The notes beneath the pieces were generated by a model that saw nothing but the letters and a program-made list of their open reading frames with translations, had not been told where the DNA came from and made no database searches. This document shows positions 18,342 through 26,704 of a stretch of 48,459 nucleotides of DNA, in pieces. The DNA is taken from contig NZ_FPBK01000020.1 of NCBI RefSeq assembly GCF_900116665.1, forward strand, positions 1 to 48,459, in the 5' to 3' direction. Origin of the DNA: Pustulibacterium marinum (GTDB lineage Bacteria; Bacteroidota; Bacteroidia; Flavobacteriales; Flavobacteriaceae). The position numbers and the translations under genes were made by a program. Every line of letters begins with the position of its first letter. Position 1 is the stretch's first letter.

Positions 18342-19893
18342 TATAAGAACATCAGAGGAAAATAAGCCTATAGTTCAAGAATTAACAAGGAAGTTAGGTT
18401 TAGGAACAGAAAATGTAATTTCTCGTATTGCATTTTCATATTCATTATCTAAAAATATTAAACTTAACCTTGCAACAGATTTAGGTGATAGTAAAGGGAA
18501 GGAATATAAAGATGATATTTTATTCGGAAAGTACAGAGATTACTATATAGCATTAATTTGTCAGCATTATGAACTTTACAAAACTGATAAGGATATAGCT
18601 AAGTACATAAAGATGCATATTGATCATGGACTTCAATTAATGAATAAGCTTTTCGAGGAAAATAAAAATTATTCTGGATTAGATTTTTTATTGGAAAATT
18701 TAGAAAGCGGTATTGAAAAATTAGAAGAAAACCAAGTTTCAAATGATGCTATAATTTTTGATGAATATACTAGAAAAAATAGAGTTCTGAATAAAGATTA
18801 TTTTATTGATTCTATTAAAGTTCTTGTGGGTAAATCTTTAGAGGATGAGGATATTTATTTTAATCTTAATGATACGTCATTACATAATAATGCCCATATT
18901 GCTGTTGCTGGTAATTCAGGTACAGGTAAAACTTATTTTGCAAATAGTGTTTTAAAGCAGATTGTAAAAGAAACTAATGGGAAAGTCAACTTTATTTTTC
19001 TAGATTTTAAAGGAATAACCGAAGAAGATGAGAAAAAAAATAATGACTTTTTTACAACTACAAATTGTACTTTAATTAAAGCTCCTTATAAACCTTTTCC
19101 AGTAAATCCTCTTTCTTTTATTGATATAATCAATGAGAAAAACAAGATTATGGGGATTAATAAATTTGTTGATATAATAGCAAGTTATAGTGGAATAGGT
19201 AAAAATCAGCAACAAACTTTAAAAGATGCAACAAAAAGTGTATTTGCAGAAATTAAAGGTAATGAGTATCCATCTTTTAAAGAGATATATGAAAAGGTAG
19301 TTGATTTAGAAGGAGAAAAGGTTAGCACGTTAAGAGAAATTCTTGAGAGTTTGAGTGAGTTAGATCTTTTTGAGAAAGAGAGTGATTTAAAAAATAGTTT
19401 TCTAAATGAGAATTATTACTTAAGTTTATCTGGAGATTTACCCCGAAGCGTTAGGTTTACTTCTGTATTCCTTATTATAAATTATATTTATAATACTTTT
19501 ATGAATATGGACAATGCACCGATAGAAGATAATCATCAGGGAATGAGGTATGTATTGTTAATTGATGAGGCTCATACTATTTTTAAAGACAAAAAATCTC
19601 AAGATTTACTAGAGAAAATTTTAAGAGAAATAAGATCAAAAGGAGTTTCGGTTATGCTTTTGTCACAAGGTATAGAAGAGTTTAATCAACCATCTTTTGA
19701 TTTTAGTAGTATGTGTGAAACTGCCTTTTTATTTGATATTAAGGATAAAACCAATTTAAAAATGATGCAAAAGTTTATGGGGATCGGGGATAAGGATGCT
19801 CTTAAGTTAAAAGCTAGCATGGAAAAAATTCAAAAATATCAGTTGGTATCAAATTTGAAAGAGTTTAAAGTAGGAGAATTATTTAAGGCCTAA
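18331..19893 (+). CDS. dndE: DndE-like domain fused to a HerA/FtsK-type ATPase
   Basis: This 520-aa protein joins two parts. Residues 1-110 resemble DndE, a small DNA-binding protein of the phosphorothioation complex: a helical start, LGLGTENVISRIAFSYSLS, and the HIDHGLQLM motif (96-104) matching DndE's conserved H-x-x-x-G region. After a linker, residues about 170-500 form a P-loop motor with Walker A GNSGTGKT (194-201) and Walker B YVLLIDEAH (407-415), resembling HerA/FtsK/DUF87 translocases. Free-standing DndE is only about 110-130 aa. The fusion suggests DNA translocation coupled to modification or sensing. The DndE match is by motif only. Confidence 0.72.
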   Translation: MLINIRTSEENKPIVQELTRKLGLGTENVISRIAFSYSLSKNIKLNLATDLGDSKGKEYKDDILFGKYRDYYIALICQHYELYKTDKDIAKYIKMHIDHGLQLMNKLFEENKNYSGLDFLLENLESGIEKLEENQVSNDAIIFDEYTRKNRVLNKDYFIDSIKVLVGKSLEDEDIYFNLNDTSLHNNAHIAVAGNSGTGKTYFANSVLKQIVKETNGKVNFIFLDFKGITEEDEKKNNDFFTTTNCTLIKAPYKPFPVNPLSFIDIINEKNKIMGINKFVDIIASYSGIGKNQQQTLKDATKSVFAEIKGNEYPSFKEIYEKVVDLEGEKVSTLREILESLSELDLFEKESDLKNSFLNENYYLSLSGDLPRSVRFTSVFLIINYIYNTFMNMDNAPIEDNHQGMRYVLLIDEAHTIFKDKKSQDLLEKILREIRSKGVSVMLLSQGIEEFNQPSFDFSSMCETAFLFDIKDKTNLKMMQKFMGIGDKDALKLKASMEKIQKYQLVSNLKEFKVGELFKA

Positions 19894-19897
19894 TTTT

Positions 19898-21199
19898 ATG
19901 AGTAATATTGTATCTGCGAGTCCTACTAAGGATTTCTTCATTCAAATGCTTACTAAGGATATAAAACTTGAGAGAGCTATAATAGACCTAATTGACAATT
20001 CAATAGATGGCGCCAAAAATTTAAGAGGAGATAATGACTTTGATGATTTATGGATTAAAATTAAAATAGATGATTCCTCTTTTTCCATCGAGGATAATTG
20101 TGGAGGTTTTTCTTTAGACGTAGCCAAGAACTATGCGTTTATGTTTGGTAGGCCAGAAGGTAGTGGGCATGATGTTAAGCATTCTGTCGGTAGATTTGGT
20201 GTAGGTATGAAGAGGGCTCTTTTTAAAATGGGAAACCAGTTTGAAGTAGAATCACATCATCAAGAAGATCATTTTCTGGTTACTGTTGATGTTAATGCTT
20301 GGAGTAAAATTGGAGGAGATTGGAGCTTTGAATATGAAATTATTGATAAGAATAATAACGATTTAGGGGATGTAGAAGGAACATTTATTAGAGTAACTAA
20401 CTTAACTCAAGATGTACTGGATGAATTTAGTTCTGAGATATTCGTTAGAAATTTAAGAGATGAGATTGAGAGAACATTAAGTTTTAGTTTGGATAAACAA
20501 TTGTCAATTTATATAAATGACATCAAACTTAATAAAAGTGGATTATCTCTCTTACAATATGATGAATTAAAGCCTTTTTGTAAGACATTCGATGTAGGAG
20601 GAGTAAATGTAAAAATATATGCTGGTGTGGGCAAGGCAAGTCCAGATGATGCAGGATGGTATATTTATTGTAATGATAGGTTAGTACTTGAAAGGGATAA
20701 GACTAACCTTACTGGATGGGATGGAAGAAGATTTGGTAATTCTAATGTTCAAAAATTTCATCATATATATGCTATGTTCAGAGGTTTTGTTTTCTTTTCA
20801 TCTGACAATTCTAAACTTCTTCCAATGACAACTACTAAGACTGGGGTAGATTCTAACTCAAAAGTTTTTAAAGCAGCTCGTAATGAAATGATAAATGCGA
20901 TGTCACAAGTAATCACTTTTCTTAAAACATTTAATTCCGATGAGGAGAGAAATGATGTTATTACTTCATCTGAAGAAGTAGATATTATTCAATTGTCAAA
21001 TCAAACATATGATTCCCGTTTTAAATATCCGACCATTAATAAAATTGGAGAAATAAATGATTCTCTTACAACTGTTTCTTTTAAAGCAGATAAAAAAGAT
21101 GTTGATAAATCGAAGAAATTCTTTCATGTCTCTGCAAATAGGGAAGTAGGAGAAAAAGTTTTTGAGTATTTTATTAAATCTGAAAGCGATAATCTATGA
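19898..21199 (+). CDS. GHKL (Hsp90/MutL/MORC-like) ATPase
   Basis: This 433-aa protein has a clear GHKL ATP-binding fold: N-box DLIDNSIDGA (residues 30-39), G1 box EDNCGGF (65-71) and G2 box GRFGVGM (98-104). The C-terminal half has no motif I recognise. GHKL ATPases of MORC or paraMORC type are known in restriction-modification and related conflict operons, where they are thought to act as ATP-dependent clamps or switches for nucleases. It starts 4 bp after the dndE fusion and overlaps the next gene by 4 nt, so it is part of the same operon. A chaperone or kinase role is less likely because no HisKA or receiver partner is present. Confidence 0.8.
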   Translation: MSNIVSASPTKDFFIQMLTKDIKLERAIIDLIDNSIDGAKNLRGDNDFDDLWIKIKIDDSSFSIEDNCGGFSLDVAKNYAFMFGRPEGSGHDVKHSVGRFGVGMKRALFKMGNQFEVESHHQEDHFLVTVDVNAWSKIGGDWSFEYEIIDKNNNDLGDVEGTFIRVTNLTQDVLDEFSSEIFVRNLRDEIERTLSFSLDKQLSIYINDIKLNKSGLSLLQYDELKPFCKTFDVGGVNVKIYAGVGKASPDDAGWYIYCNDRLVLERDKTNLTGWDGRRFGNSNVQKFHHIYAMFRGFVFFSSDNSKLLPMTTTKTGVDSNSKVFKAARNEMINAMSQVITFLKTFNSDEERNDVITSSEEVDIIQLSNQTYDSRFKYPTINKIGEINDSLTTVSFKADKKDVDKSKKFFHVSANREVGEKVFEYFIKSESDNL

Positions 21200-22134
21200 G
21201 TGGAAGTGGAAGCGCCATAAATTATGATCTTAGAACTGGAAAATCAGTAGAAAGACAAATGTTGGCATCATCTGTTAAAGAACTATTCAAAGGGGTTAAT
21301 TATAATAGGAGAAGGTATATTGGCATGGGCTCAAATTACTTCACTGATTTTAAACTTTTTCATAAGCAATTGCATATAGATAAAATGATTAGTTTTGAAT
21401 CAGATGAGCAGTCCAAGAAAAGGGTTGAGTTTAATAAGCCTTTTAAATGTATAGACATAAGAATGGGAAAATCTACTAATTTACTCCCGACTTTAACATG
21501 GAATAGATCAGTAGATTTTATATGGATGGATTATGATGAAAAGCTTCAGTATGATTATTTTACAGATATTGAAACCATTTTTTCTAATATATCTAAAGGT
21601 AGTGTTTATTTAATGACCTGTAATAAACAGCTTAATCATTATGATCTGACAACTTTTAGTGAAGAATTTGGAACGTTAGTGCCTCATGATATAAACATTA
21701 ATAATTTTAAAGGAGATGAAGATTTTTTATTAATAAGAAGAATGTTTATCAATAAGATTAATGATGTTATTACCAATAGGAATTACTCATTATCAGATGA
21801 CAAAAAATTAATATTTAGACAACTTTTTTTCTTTACTTATAGAGATGGTGCTCCAATGATCTCTTTTGGAGGTTTTTTAGATTTTAAAAATTATTCATTT
21901 GAATTGAAAGAATATAATTTAAATAAATTCGATTTTATTAAGCAGGATGACGAAAGATTTGTTATTAATCCACCGATTATAACAAAAAAAGAAATTAATT
22001 TACTAAATTCTTGTTTGCCTGCTAATGCAAGGTTTAATAATTTGAAAAAAATCAATTTTATACCAGAGCGGGATAGAGATAATTACAAACAACTCTATAA
22101 ATTTTTACCTATATATATGGATGTAATGTATTAG
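21196..22134 (+). CDS. Rossmann-fold protein, possible methyltransferase
   Basis: This 312-aa protein has a pattern typical of class I SAM-dependent methyltransferases in its first half: a glycine-rich turn YIGMGSNYF (residues 41-49), an acidic end of strand 2 (ISFESD, 65-70), a following strand-acid (CIDIRMG) and VDFIWMDYDE where DNA methylases would have a catalytic motif. There is no NPPY- or PCQ-type active site, so a DNA methyltransferase role is not supported. It may instead bind SAM or a nucleotide as a regulator, or act on small molecules. It is translationally coupled to the GHKL ATPase. The second half is not recognised. Confidence 0.6.
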   Translation: MSGSGSAINYDLRTGKSVERQMLASSVKELFKGVNYNRRRYIGMGSNYFTDFKLFHKQLHIDKMISFESDEQSKKRVEFNKPFKCIDIRMGKSTNLLPTLTWNRSVDFIWMDYDEKLQYDYFTDIETIFSNISKGSVYLMTCNKQLNHYDLTTFSEEFGTLVPHDININNFKGDEDFLLIRRMFINKINDVITNRNYSLSDDKKLIFRQLFFFTYRDGAPMISFGGFLDFKNYSFELKEYNLNKFDFIKQDDERFVINPPIITKKEINLLNSCLPANARFNNLKKINFIPERDRDNYKQLYKFLPIYMDVMY

Positions 22135-22135
22135 T

Positions 22136-22960
22136 ATGAAAAAGAAAACAGTTTATGAGGTAGCTCTAGGTGTACTTGAGAAGATGGGGAAACCACTTTC
22201 TATAAAAGAAATATACGATTATATAGTACTTCATGACCTGTATAAGTTTAATGCGGAGAGCCCTGAAGATATCGTAAGAGTATCTGTTAGATCTCGTAGT
22301 GAAGGCCTAGATTTTCCTTCGGCTCGTAGAACGAAATATTTTCAATTTCTCAAGAATGGAACTTTTTGGATAAAAGATATTCCTATACCTGGGCAAACTA
22401 TTCGGGAAAAGAAAAAGGATTCTATATCAAAGCAAACAAAGGAATCTTTAAAACATACAGTAGATGATTTAAAATCGATTCATAGTAAGCATGTCGAAGC
22501 ATTTAAGGCACAAATTTTAAATCAATTAATGCAGATAGACCCAGCTTTATTTGAAGTTTTTGCCAGAGAGCTTCTAAGGGTTTATGGATTTAAAAAGGTA
22601 GAAGTAACAAATTATGTTAAGGATGGAGGAATAGATGGATTTGGACAATTAAAAGTTGGAATTACACATTTAAATGTAGCATTTCAATGCAAGAGATGGA
22701 AAAATAATTCTGTTAGCAGAACTGAAATAGATAAATTTAGAGGAGCTATTCAGGGGGATTTTGAACAAGGAATTATTTTTACAACTTCAAAGTTTACAAA
22801 GGAAGCCCTAGGTGCTACAAGGAAAGCAGGAGCTGTACCCATTATTTTAATAGATGGAAAGTCACTTGTTGAAATAATGATAGACAAAAAGTTTGGAATA
22901 GAAACAGAGACTATTCCGGTTTATATTAATGCCTTAGATAATATATTTAATAATGAATAA
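22136..22960 (+). CDS. HARE-HTH plus Mrr-type restriction endonuclease
   Basis: This 274-aa protein has an N-terminal HARE-HTH winged helix (residues 1-78: VYEVALGVLEKMGKPLSIKE, ending GTFWIK) and a C-terminal Mrr-like PD-(D/E)XK nuclease domain. Candidate active-site residues are Glu145, Asp167 in DGGIDG (163-168) and Gln184-x-Lys186 in FQCKRW. Mrr enzymes cut modified DNA, and HARE-HTH modules have been proposed to read modified DNA. Beside dnd genes it is a strong candidate for the nuclease arm, either cutting DNA that lacks phosphorothioate or recognising foreign modification. It overlaps the next gene by 8 nt. Confidence 0.85.
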   Translation: MKKKTVYEVALGVLEKMGKPLSIKEIYDYIVLHDLYKFNAESPEDIVRVSVRSRSEGLDFPSARRTKYFQFLKNGTFWIKDIPIPGQTIREKKKDSISKQTKESLKHTVDDLKSIHSKHVEAFKAQILNQLMQIDPALFEVFARELLRVYGFKKVEVTNYVKDGGIDGFGQLKVGITHLNVAFQCKRWKNNSVSRTEIDKFRGAIQGDFEQGIIFTTSKFTKEALGATRKAGAVPIILIDGKSLVEIMIDKKFGIETETIPVYINALDNIFNNE

Positions 22961-23735
22961 TTATGGGAATGTAGAAATCAAAATTGTTGACCTACAAAGA
23001 CATAGTCACAATATCTATAAATTTCTACTTTACTATAATCCTTATGACCAAAATACCGTTAATTCTTGGTTTTATTTAGCCTCAGGAATTGAATATGTTC
23101 ATTTTTTAAGTGATAAATACGATGATTACGTCCAATGGTGTGGTTCTGCAATTGAATATGAAAATCATAGATCTAAATTTCATTCTGACCTTATCTTGAA
23201 TTTAACACGCTTTAATTATATATGGGGCGGCTTGGAAGCTTTTATCGATAGTTTTGATTTTCCTAATTGCCCAAGTCGTTCAGGAAAAATTAACAAGGTG
23301 AATTATTACTTAAAAATTAATTTTCTCGAAAACTATGAGATGATAGAGTTTTATAAGGAAACAGTATATTATTTAAAAAAACTACTATCATTAAATTCTT
23401 GGTATCTTAATGATTCTGAAATTAATTCAATTAGTGAGTGTGAATGTAAAGAATTAATAGGGTTAAAAATAGTATATAAAATTAGAAATCTCTTTGCTCA
23501 TGGTTCCTTAAAATTTAGTGAGCCAGACGGCTGGCATCATACTACTCCGTATGATAATGAAATAATAATAACCAGTACTCGATTAGTTCTTTTTACTTTA
23601 CAAATGTTATTTATATCAGTCTATGATGATCTGAATTTCAAGATACCAAAAAGATTGCATGATAGAATAGAGAAGGGGGCAAAAGCTTCAGATTTTTTAT
23701 TCAGTATGCATTTAAAATCTTATAAGTATAATTAA
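22953..23735 (+). CDS. HEPN-like protein, possible RNase effector
   Basis: This 260-aa protein is not a close match to a family I know, but the segment YKIRNLFAHGSL carries R178-x4-H183, the R-x(4-6)-H motif of HEPN ribonucleases found in abortive-infection and toxin systems. The motif sits at the end of a helical region, as expected. It is the last gene of the dnd-type operon, overlapping the Mrr gene by 8 nt at its start and the convergent dndA by 4 nt at its end. An RNase that kills or arrests the cell after restriction fails would fit, but this is inference. Confidence 0.55.
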   Translation: MNNYGNVEIKIVDLQRHSHNIYKFLLYYNPYDQNTVNSWFYLASGIEYVHFLSDKYDDYVQWCGSAIEYENHRSKFHSDLILNLTRFNYIWGGLEAFIDSFDFPNCPSRSGKINKVNYYLKINFLENYEMIEFYKETVYYLKKLLSLNSWYLNDSEINSISECECKELIGLKIVYKIRNLFAHGSLKFSEPDGWHHTTPYDNEIIITSTRLVLFTLQMLFISVYDDLNFKIPKRLHDRIEKGAKASDFLFSMHLKSYKYN

Positions 23736-24910
23736 AATGACATAGATCTTAAATTTGAGACTACTGTTGATACTGAATTAATAACAATTTTAATTTCTTC
23801 TAAAGTATTTTCTTTACCAATAGAAAATCTAATACTATTGAAAGCCTCATTTTCACTCAAACCCATTGCTATCAATACATGAGAAGGATCTATACTCATT
23901 GATGTACAAGCACTACCATTACTAACAGCTATTAGTGGTAATTCAACATTATCAGGACTGCTTAATCCCATAATTATAGCCTCGCTATCTGCTCCTTTAA
24001 AACATAAATTTGTTACATTGAATAGTCGATTATCTCTGTTACCATTAATCGTAGTATCAGGAATTTTTAATAGTTCTGTCTCTAAATAATCACGAAGCTT
24101 TATAATTGATAATTTATTATCAATCATTTCCTTTCTGGCCAGTTCACAAGCCTTTCCTAATGATACAATCCCTGGAACATTTAATGTCCCGCTTCTCATA
24201 TTTCTTTCATGTCCACCGCCATGTAGTAATGCAGGTATTTTAATCCTTGTTTTTCGTTGTCTAATATAAAGAGCTCCTACACCTTTACATGCATATATTT
24301 TATGGCCACTCATAGATAGTAAGTCTATACCTAAATCATCTACATCAATATCAATTTTCCCAACTGCCTGAGTAGCATCTGTCATAAAGATTGCTCCAAC
24401 TGAGTGTGTTAATTGAGAAATTTGTTTTATTGGTTGAATTACTCCCGTTTCATTGTTAACATACATTACAGATACCAAGATAGTGTCATCTCTTAAAGTC
24501 TCTTTTAGCTTTTCTAAGGAAATGGTTCCATCAGATTTAACCGGTAAATAAGTTATTTCAAATCCTTTACTTTCAAGATACTTACATGTATCTAAAACCG
24601 CACTATGTTCTGTTGAAACTGTTATAATATGTTTTCCCTTGTTTTGGTAAGAATCGGCAATACCTTTAATTGCAATATTAATAGATTCAGTAGCTCCGCT
24701 TGTAAAAATTATTTCATTAGTTTCTGCTCCAATTAACTCTGCAATTTCTTTTCTAGATTTTTTAACAGCATTATGTGAGTCTACCCCAAATTGATGCGTA
24801 CTATTGGCATTAGCAAAATTAGTGGTAAGAAATGGAATCATTTCATCTAATACTCTTTTATCAATGGGGGTTGTAGCATTATTATCTAGGTATATTAGGG
24901 ACTTTTGCAT
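23732..24910 (-). CDS. dndA: Cysteine desulfurase, DndA/IscS-type
   Basis: This 392-aa class V aminotransferase-fold enzyme has the PLP lysine Lys204 in MSGHKIY, an ATESIN segment (73-78) and the catalytic Cys335 in NGSACTSMS. It removes sulfur from cysteine as a protein persulfide, the donor for DndC. Although similar enzymes serve iron-sulfur cluster assembly, its position beside dndC-dndE, with no isc or suf genes nearby, supports a DndA role. It lies on the opposite strand from the rest of dnd, tail to tail, and 98 bp downstream of a nuclease gene. Confidence 0.88.
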   Translation of the reverse strand: MQKSLIYLDNNATTPIDKRVLDEMIPFLTTNFANANSTHQFGVDSHNAVKKSRKEIAELIGAETNEIIFTSGATESINIAIKGIADSYQNKGKHIITVSTEHSAVLDTCKYLESKGFEITYLPVKSDGTISLEKLKETLRDDTILVSVMYVNNETGVIQPIKQISQLTHSVGAIFMTDATQAVGKIDIDVDDLGIDLLSMSGHKIYACKGVGALYIRQRKTRIKIPALLHGGGHERNMRSGTLNVPGIVSLGKACELARKEMIDNKLSIIKLRDYLETELLKIPDTTINGNRDNRLFNVTNLCFKGADSEAIIMGLSSPDNVELPLIAVSNGSACTSMSIDPSHVLIAMGLSENEAFNSIRFSIGKENTLEEIKIVINSVSTVVSNLRSMSF

Positions 24911-25008
24911 TTATATTAAATTATGTAGCGCAAACTAATTAAGTTTTTATTTAAATAAAAAAATAAAGGAATGTATTTATATCAGTATTTCTTATTTTAA
25001 GTAAACAA

Positions 25009-26133
25009 TTATTGTGATTCTAAAATAAAGTTATTTTCCCATCTACTTATATCCTTATTAGGATATAAGAATTTGATGATTTGTATAAATAAATCGGCAA
25101 AATCTTTTTGGATTTGACTTATTACAATTTCTGAAAATCTACTTAATTCTTCAATACTTATTTCATAATCTCTCACTTGTAAATGTTTATATGAGTCCTT
25201 ACTAATACCTATATATTCATTGTTGAATTGAGGGTGATTTTGAAATTTTTCTTTTATTTCTGATTCTTTTGCCTTGTCCTCTCTATTAAGTTCTAAAATA
25301 ATTTGATATTTGTAAGCTTTTCCTAAAATTAAATCCTTAGTAATAATGGTGAAATAGGTGTCGATTAAATTTGATTCGTCCCAAATATTTTTCCACGTTA
25401 TTTCACTTCCAAAAGTTTGAAGCCCCAATTTAGAGGCTATTAGTTCGTATTGATCATTTAAAAATTTATGTCCTTCTAATAAAGTTTCATAGGTTTCATT
25501 TATTTTTTTTGCATTTTGGAAAAAGAATTTGGCGGAATCGTTCATTTTGTATGTAGTAGTTAAATTTTCAATGGTTTTAAAAAAATCATTTAAATATATC
25601 TTTTGCGATGTATCGTTAATATTATTTAAGTCAATAATATTTTTAATCTTTGATATCCATTCCCAATGTGTTATGTTGATAAATTTATCTTTTACATTTT
25701 CTGGAATAACATGATTATGTAATGTTAACAGTATACCAATTTTATTAGCATCCTTCGATTTAAAATAATTCCAATATTCCAATAGATCATTGTTTAAACG
25801 ATGATGTATTTTATTTTCTATAATAATGGCTACAGGGTTTATAAGATCTCTTATGAAAATATCAATCCTTCCATTTGAAGTAGTCATTTCAGTTGTTGTA
25901 AAAGCTCTTGTAAATTGAAATTTTCTTAATGTTTTTTCGTATATAATGGAAAGTAATGCATCAAGAAATGTCGATTTGAGTTCTTCAATTTCACATGATA
26001 AATAGTATGCATAAATATTACTGTTTATATTTTCGTTGTGGTCTTTTCGAATAATCTCCAAGAAACCATCTTTTCGTTTTTCAAGTGGTATTTCTGTTTC
26101 GTTTAAAAAAACATATAATTCAGTAAAGGACAT
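25009..26133 (-). CDS. PD-(D/E)XK nuclease-family protein
   Basis: This 374-aa protein matches the PDDEXK_4 type in its first third: Asp91 in GRIDIFIRD and Glu106-x-Lys108 in IIIENKIHHRL form a canonical D...E-x-K active site. The rest is helical and lysine-rich with no further motif I recognise. It starts 2 bp after the upstream small nuclease-like gene, so both are probably co-transcribed with the XRE regulator. As part of a defence island it may be a restriction nuclease or a self-contained antiphage effector. Confidence 0.75.
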   Translation of the reverse strand: MSFTELYVFLNETEIPLEKRKDGFLEIIRKDHNENINSNIYAYYLSCEIEELKSTFLDALLSIIYEKTLRKFQFTRAFTTTEMTTSNGRIDIFIRDLINPVAIIIENKIHHRLNNDLLEYWNYFKSKDANKIGILLTLHNHVIPENVKDKFINITHWEWISKIKNIIDLNNINDTSQKIYLNDFFKTIENLTTTYKMNDSAKFFFQNAKKINETYETLLEGHKFLNDQYELIASKLGLQTFGSEITWKNIWDESNLIDTYFTIITKDLILGKAYKYQIILELNREDKAKESEIKEKFQNHPQFNNEYIGISKDSYKHLQVRDYEISIEELSRFSEIVISQIQKDFADLFIQIIKFLYPNKDISRWENNFILESQ

Positions 26134-26135
26134 TT

Positions 26136-26597
26136 TTATTTCATTTTAATTTTATCTTCTATTGAAATTTGTTGGTTGAGTCTTTTTAACTTATTGTGAG
26201 ATAGTCTATAGTAACTATTTTTATATCCTTTTAATTTATTAGCGATTATATAATTTTTATAAATGAATTCTCCTGGTCCATTGTATAATTCTTCTAAATT
26301 TCCGTCTTTTCGTATTATTAAGGCTAAATAATAATCAGGAATTCTATACTCTCCAAAGGGAAAATAAAAGTTTTCTTTAAAAGAAGATTTTATTTGAATT
26401 TTTCTTCCTGTTGAAATTTCAATTGCATCGTGTATTGGTGTATTTTCAGGTAGTAACTGTAAATTGTATTTTTCTGCAGCCAAAACCTCTCCAATATCTC
26501 CAACAAGTCTTCCATCTAGAGTAAAGTTTCTATTATATTGAATAAATTGTTCCTTTAGGGAAGCTGTAATCGCAAGTAACTCTTTTATTTCTTTCAC
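26136..26597 (-). CDS. Small PD-(D/E)XK-like protein (resembles DUF6998)
   Basis: This 153-aa protein begins at a GTG codon. It shows a possible nuclease core: Glu37 in GDIGEVLAA, Asp57 in IHDAIE and Gln68-x-Lys70 in RKIQIKSS, the spacing of minimal PD-(D/E)XK folds. It resembles proteins listed as DUF6998, whose function is not known. It is directly coupled to the PDDEXK_4 gene (2-bp gap), so the two may work as a pair. Confidence 0.6.
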   Translation of the reverse strand: MKEIKELLAITASLKEQFIQYNRNFTLDGRLVGDIGEVLAAEKYNLQLLPENTPIHDAIEISTGRKIQIKSSFKENFYFPFGEYRIPDYYLALIIRKDGNLEELYNGPGEFIYKNYIIANKLKGYKNSYYRLSHNKLKRLNQQISIEDKIKMK

Positions 26598-26704
26598 TCT
26601 AAGTTTAAATATTTTTATGAATTCAAACCTAATATTTTCTTGACAAGTTCTTTATTTTCATCTAGGGAATTATTTAAAAGACTTTCTTTTATTTTTAAGA
26701 GTAA

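Noticed and set aside
21196-22134. DNA methyltransferase of a standard restriction-modification system
   Set aside because: No NPPY- or PCQ-type catalytic motif is present.
23732-24910. Housekeeping IscS/SufS assignment
   Set aside because: No iron-sulfur assembly genes are adjacent while dndC and dndD are, so DndA is the better reading, though not proven.
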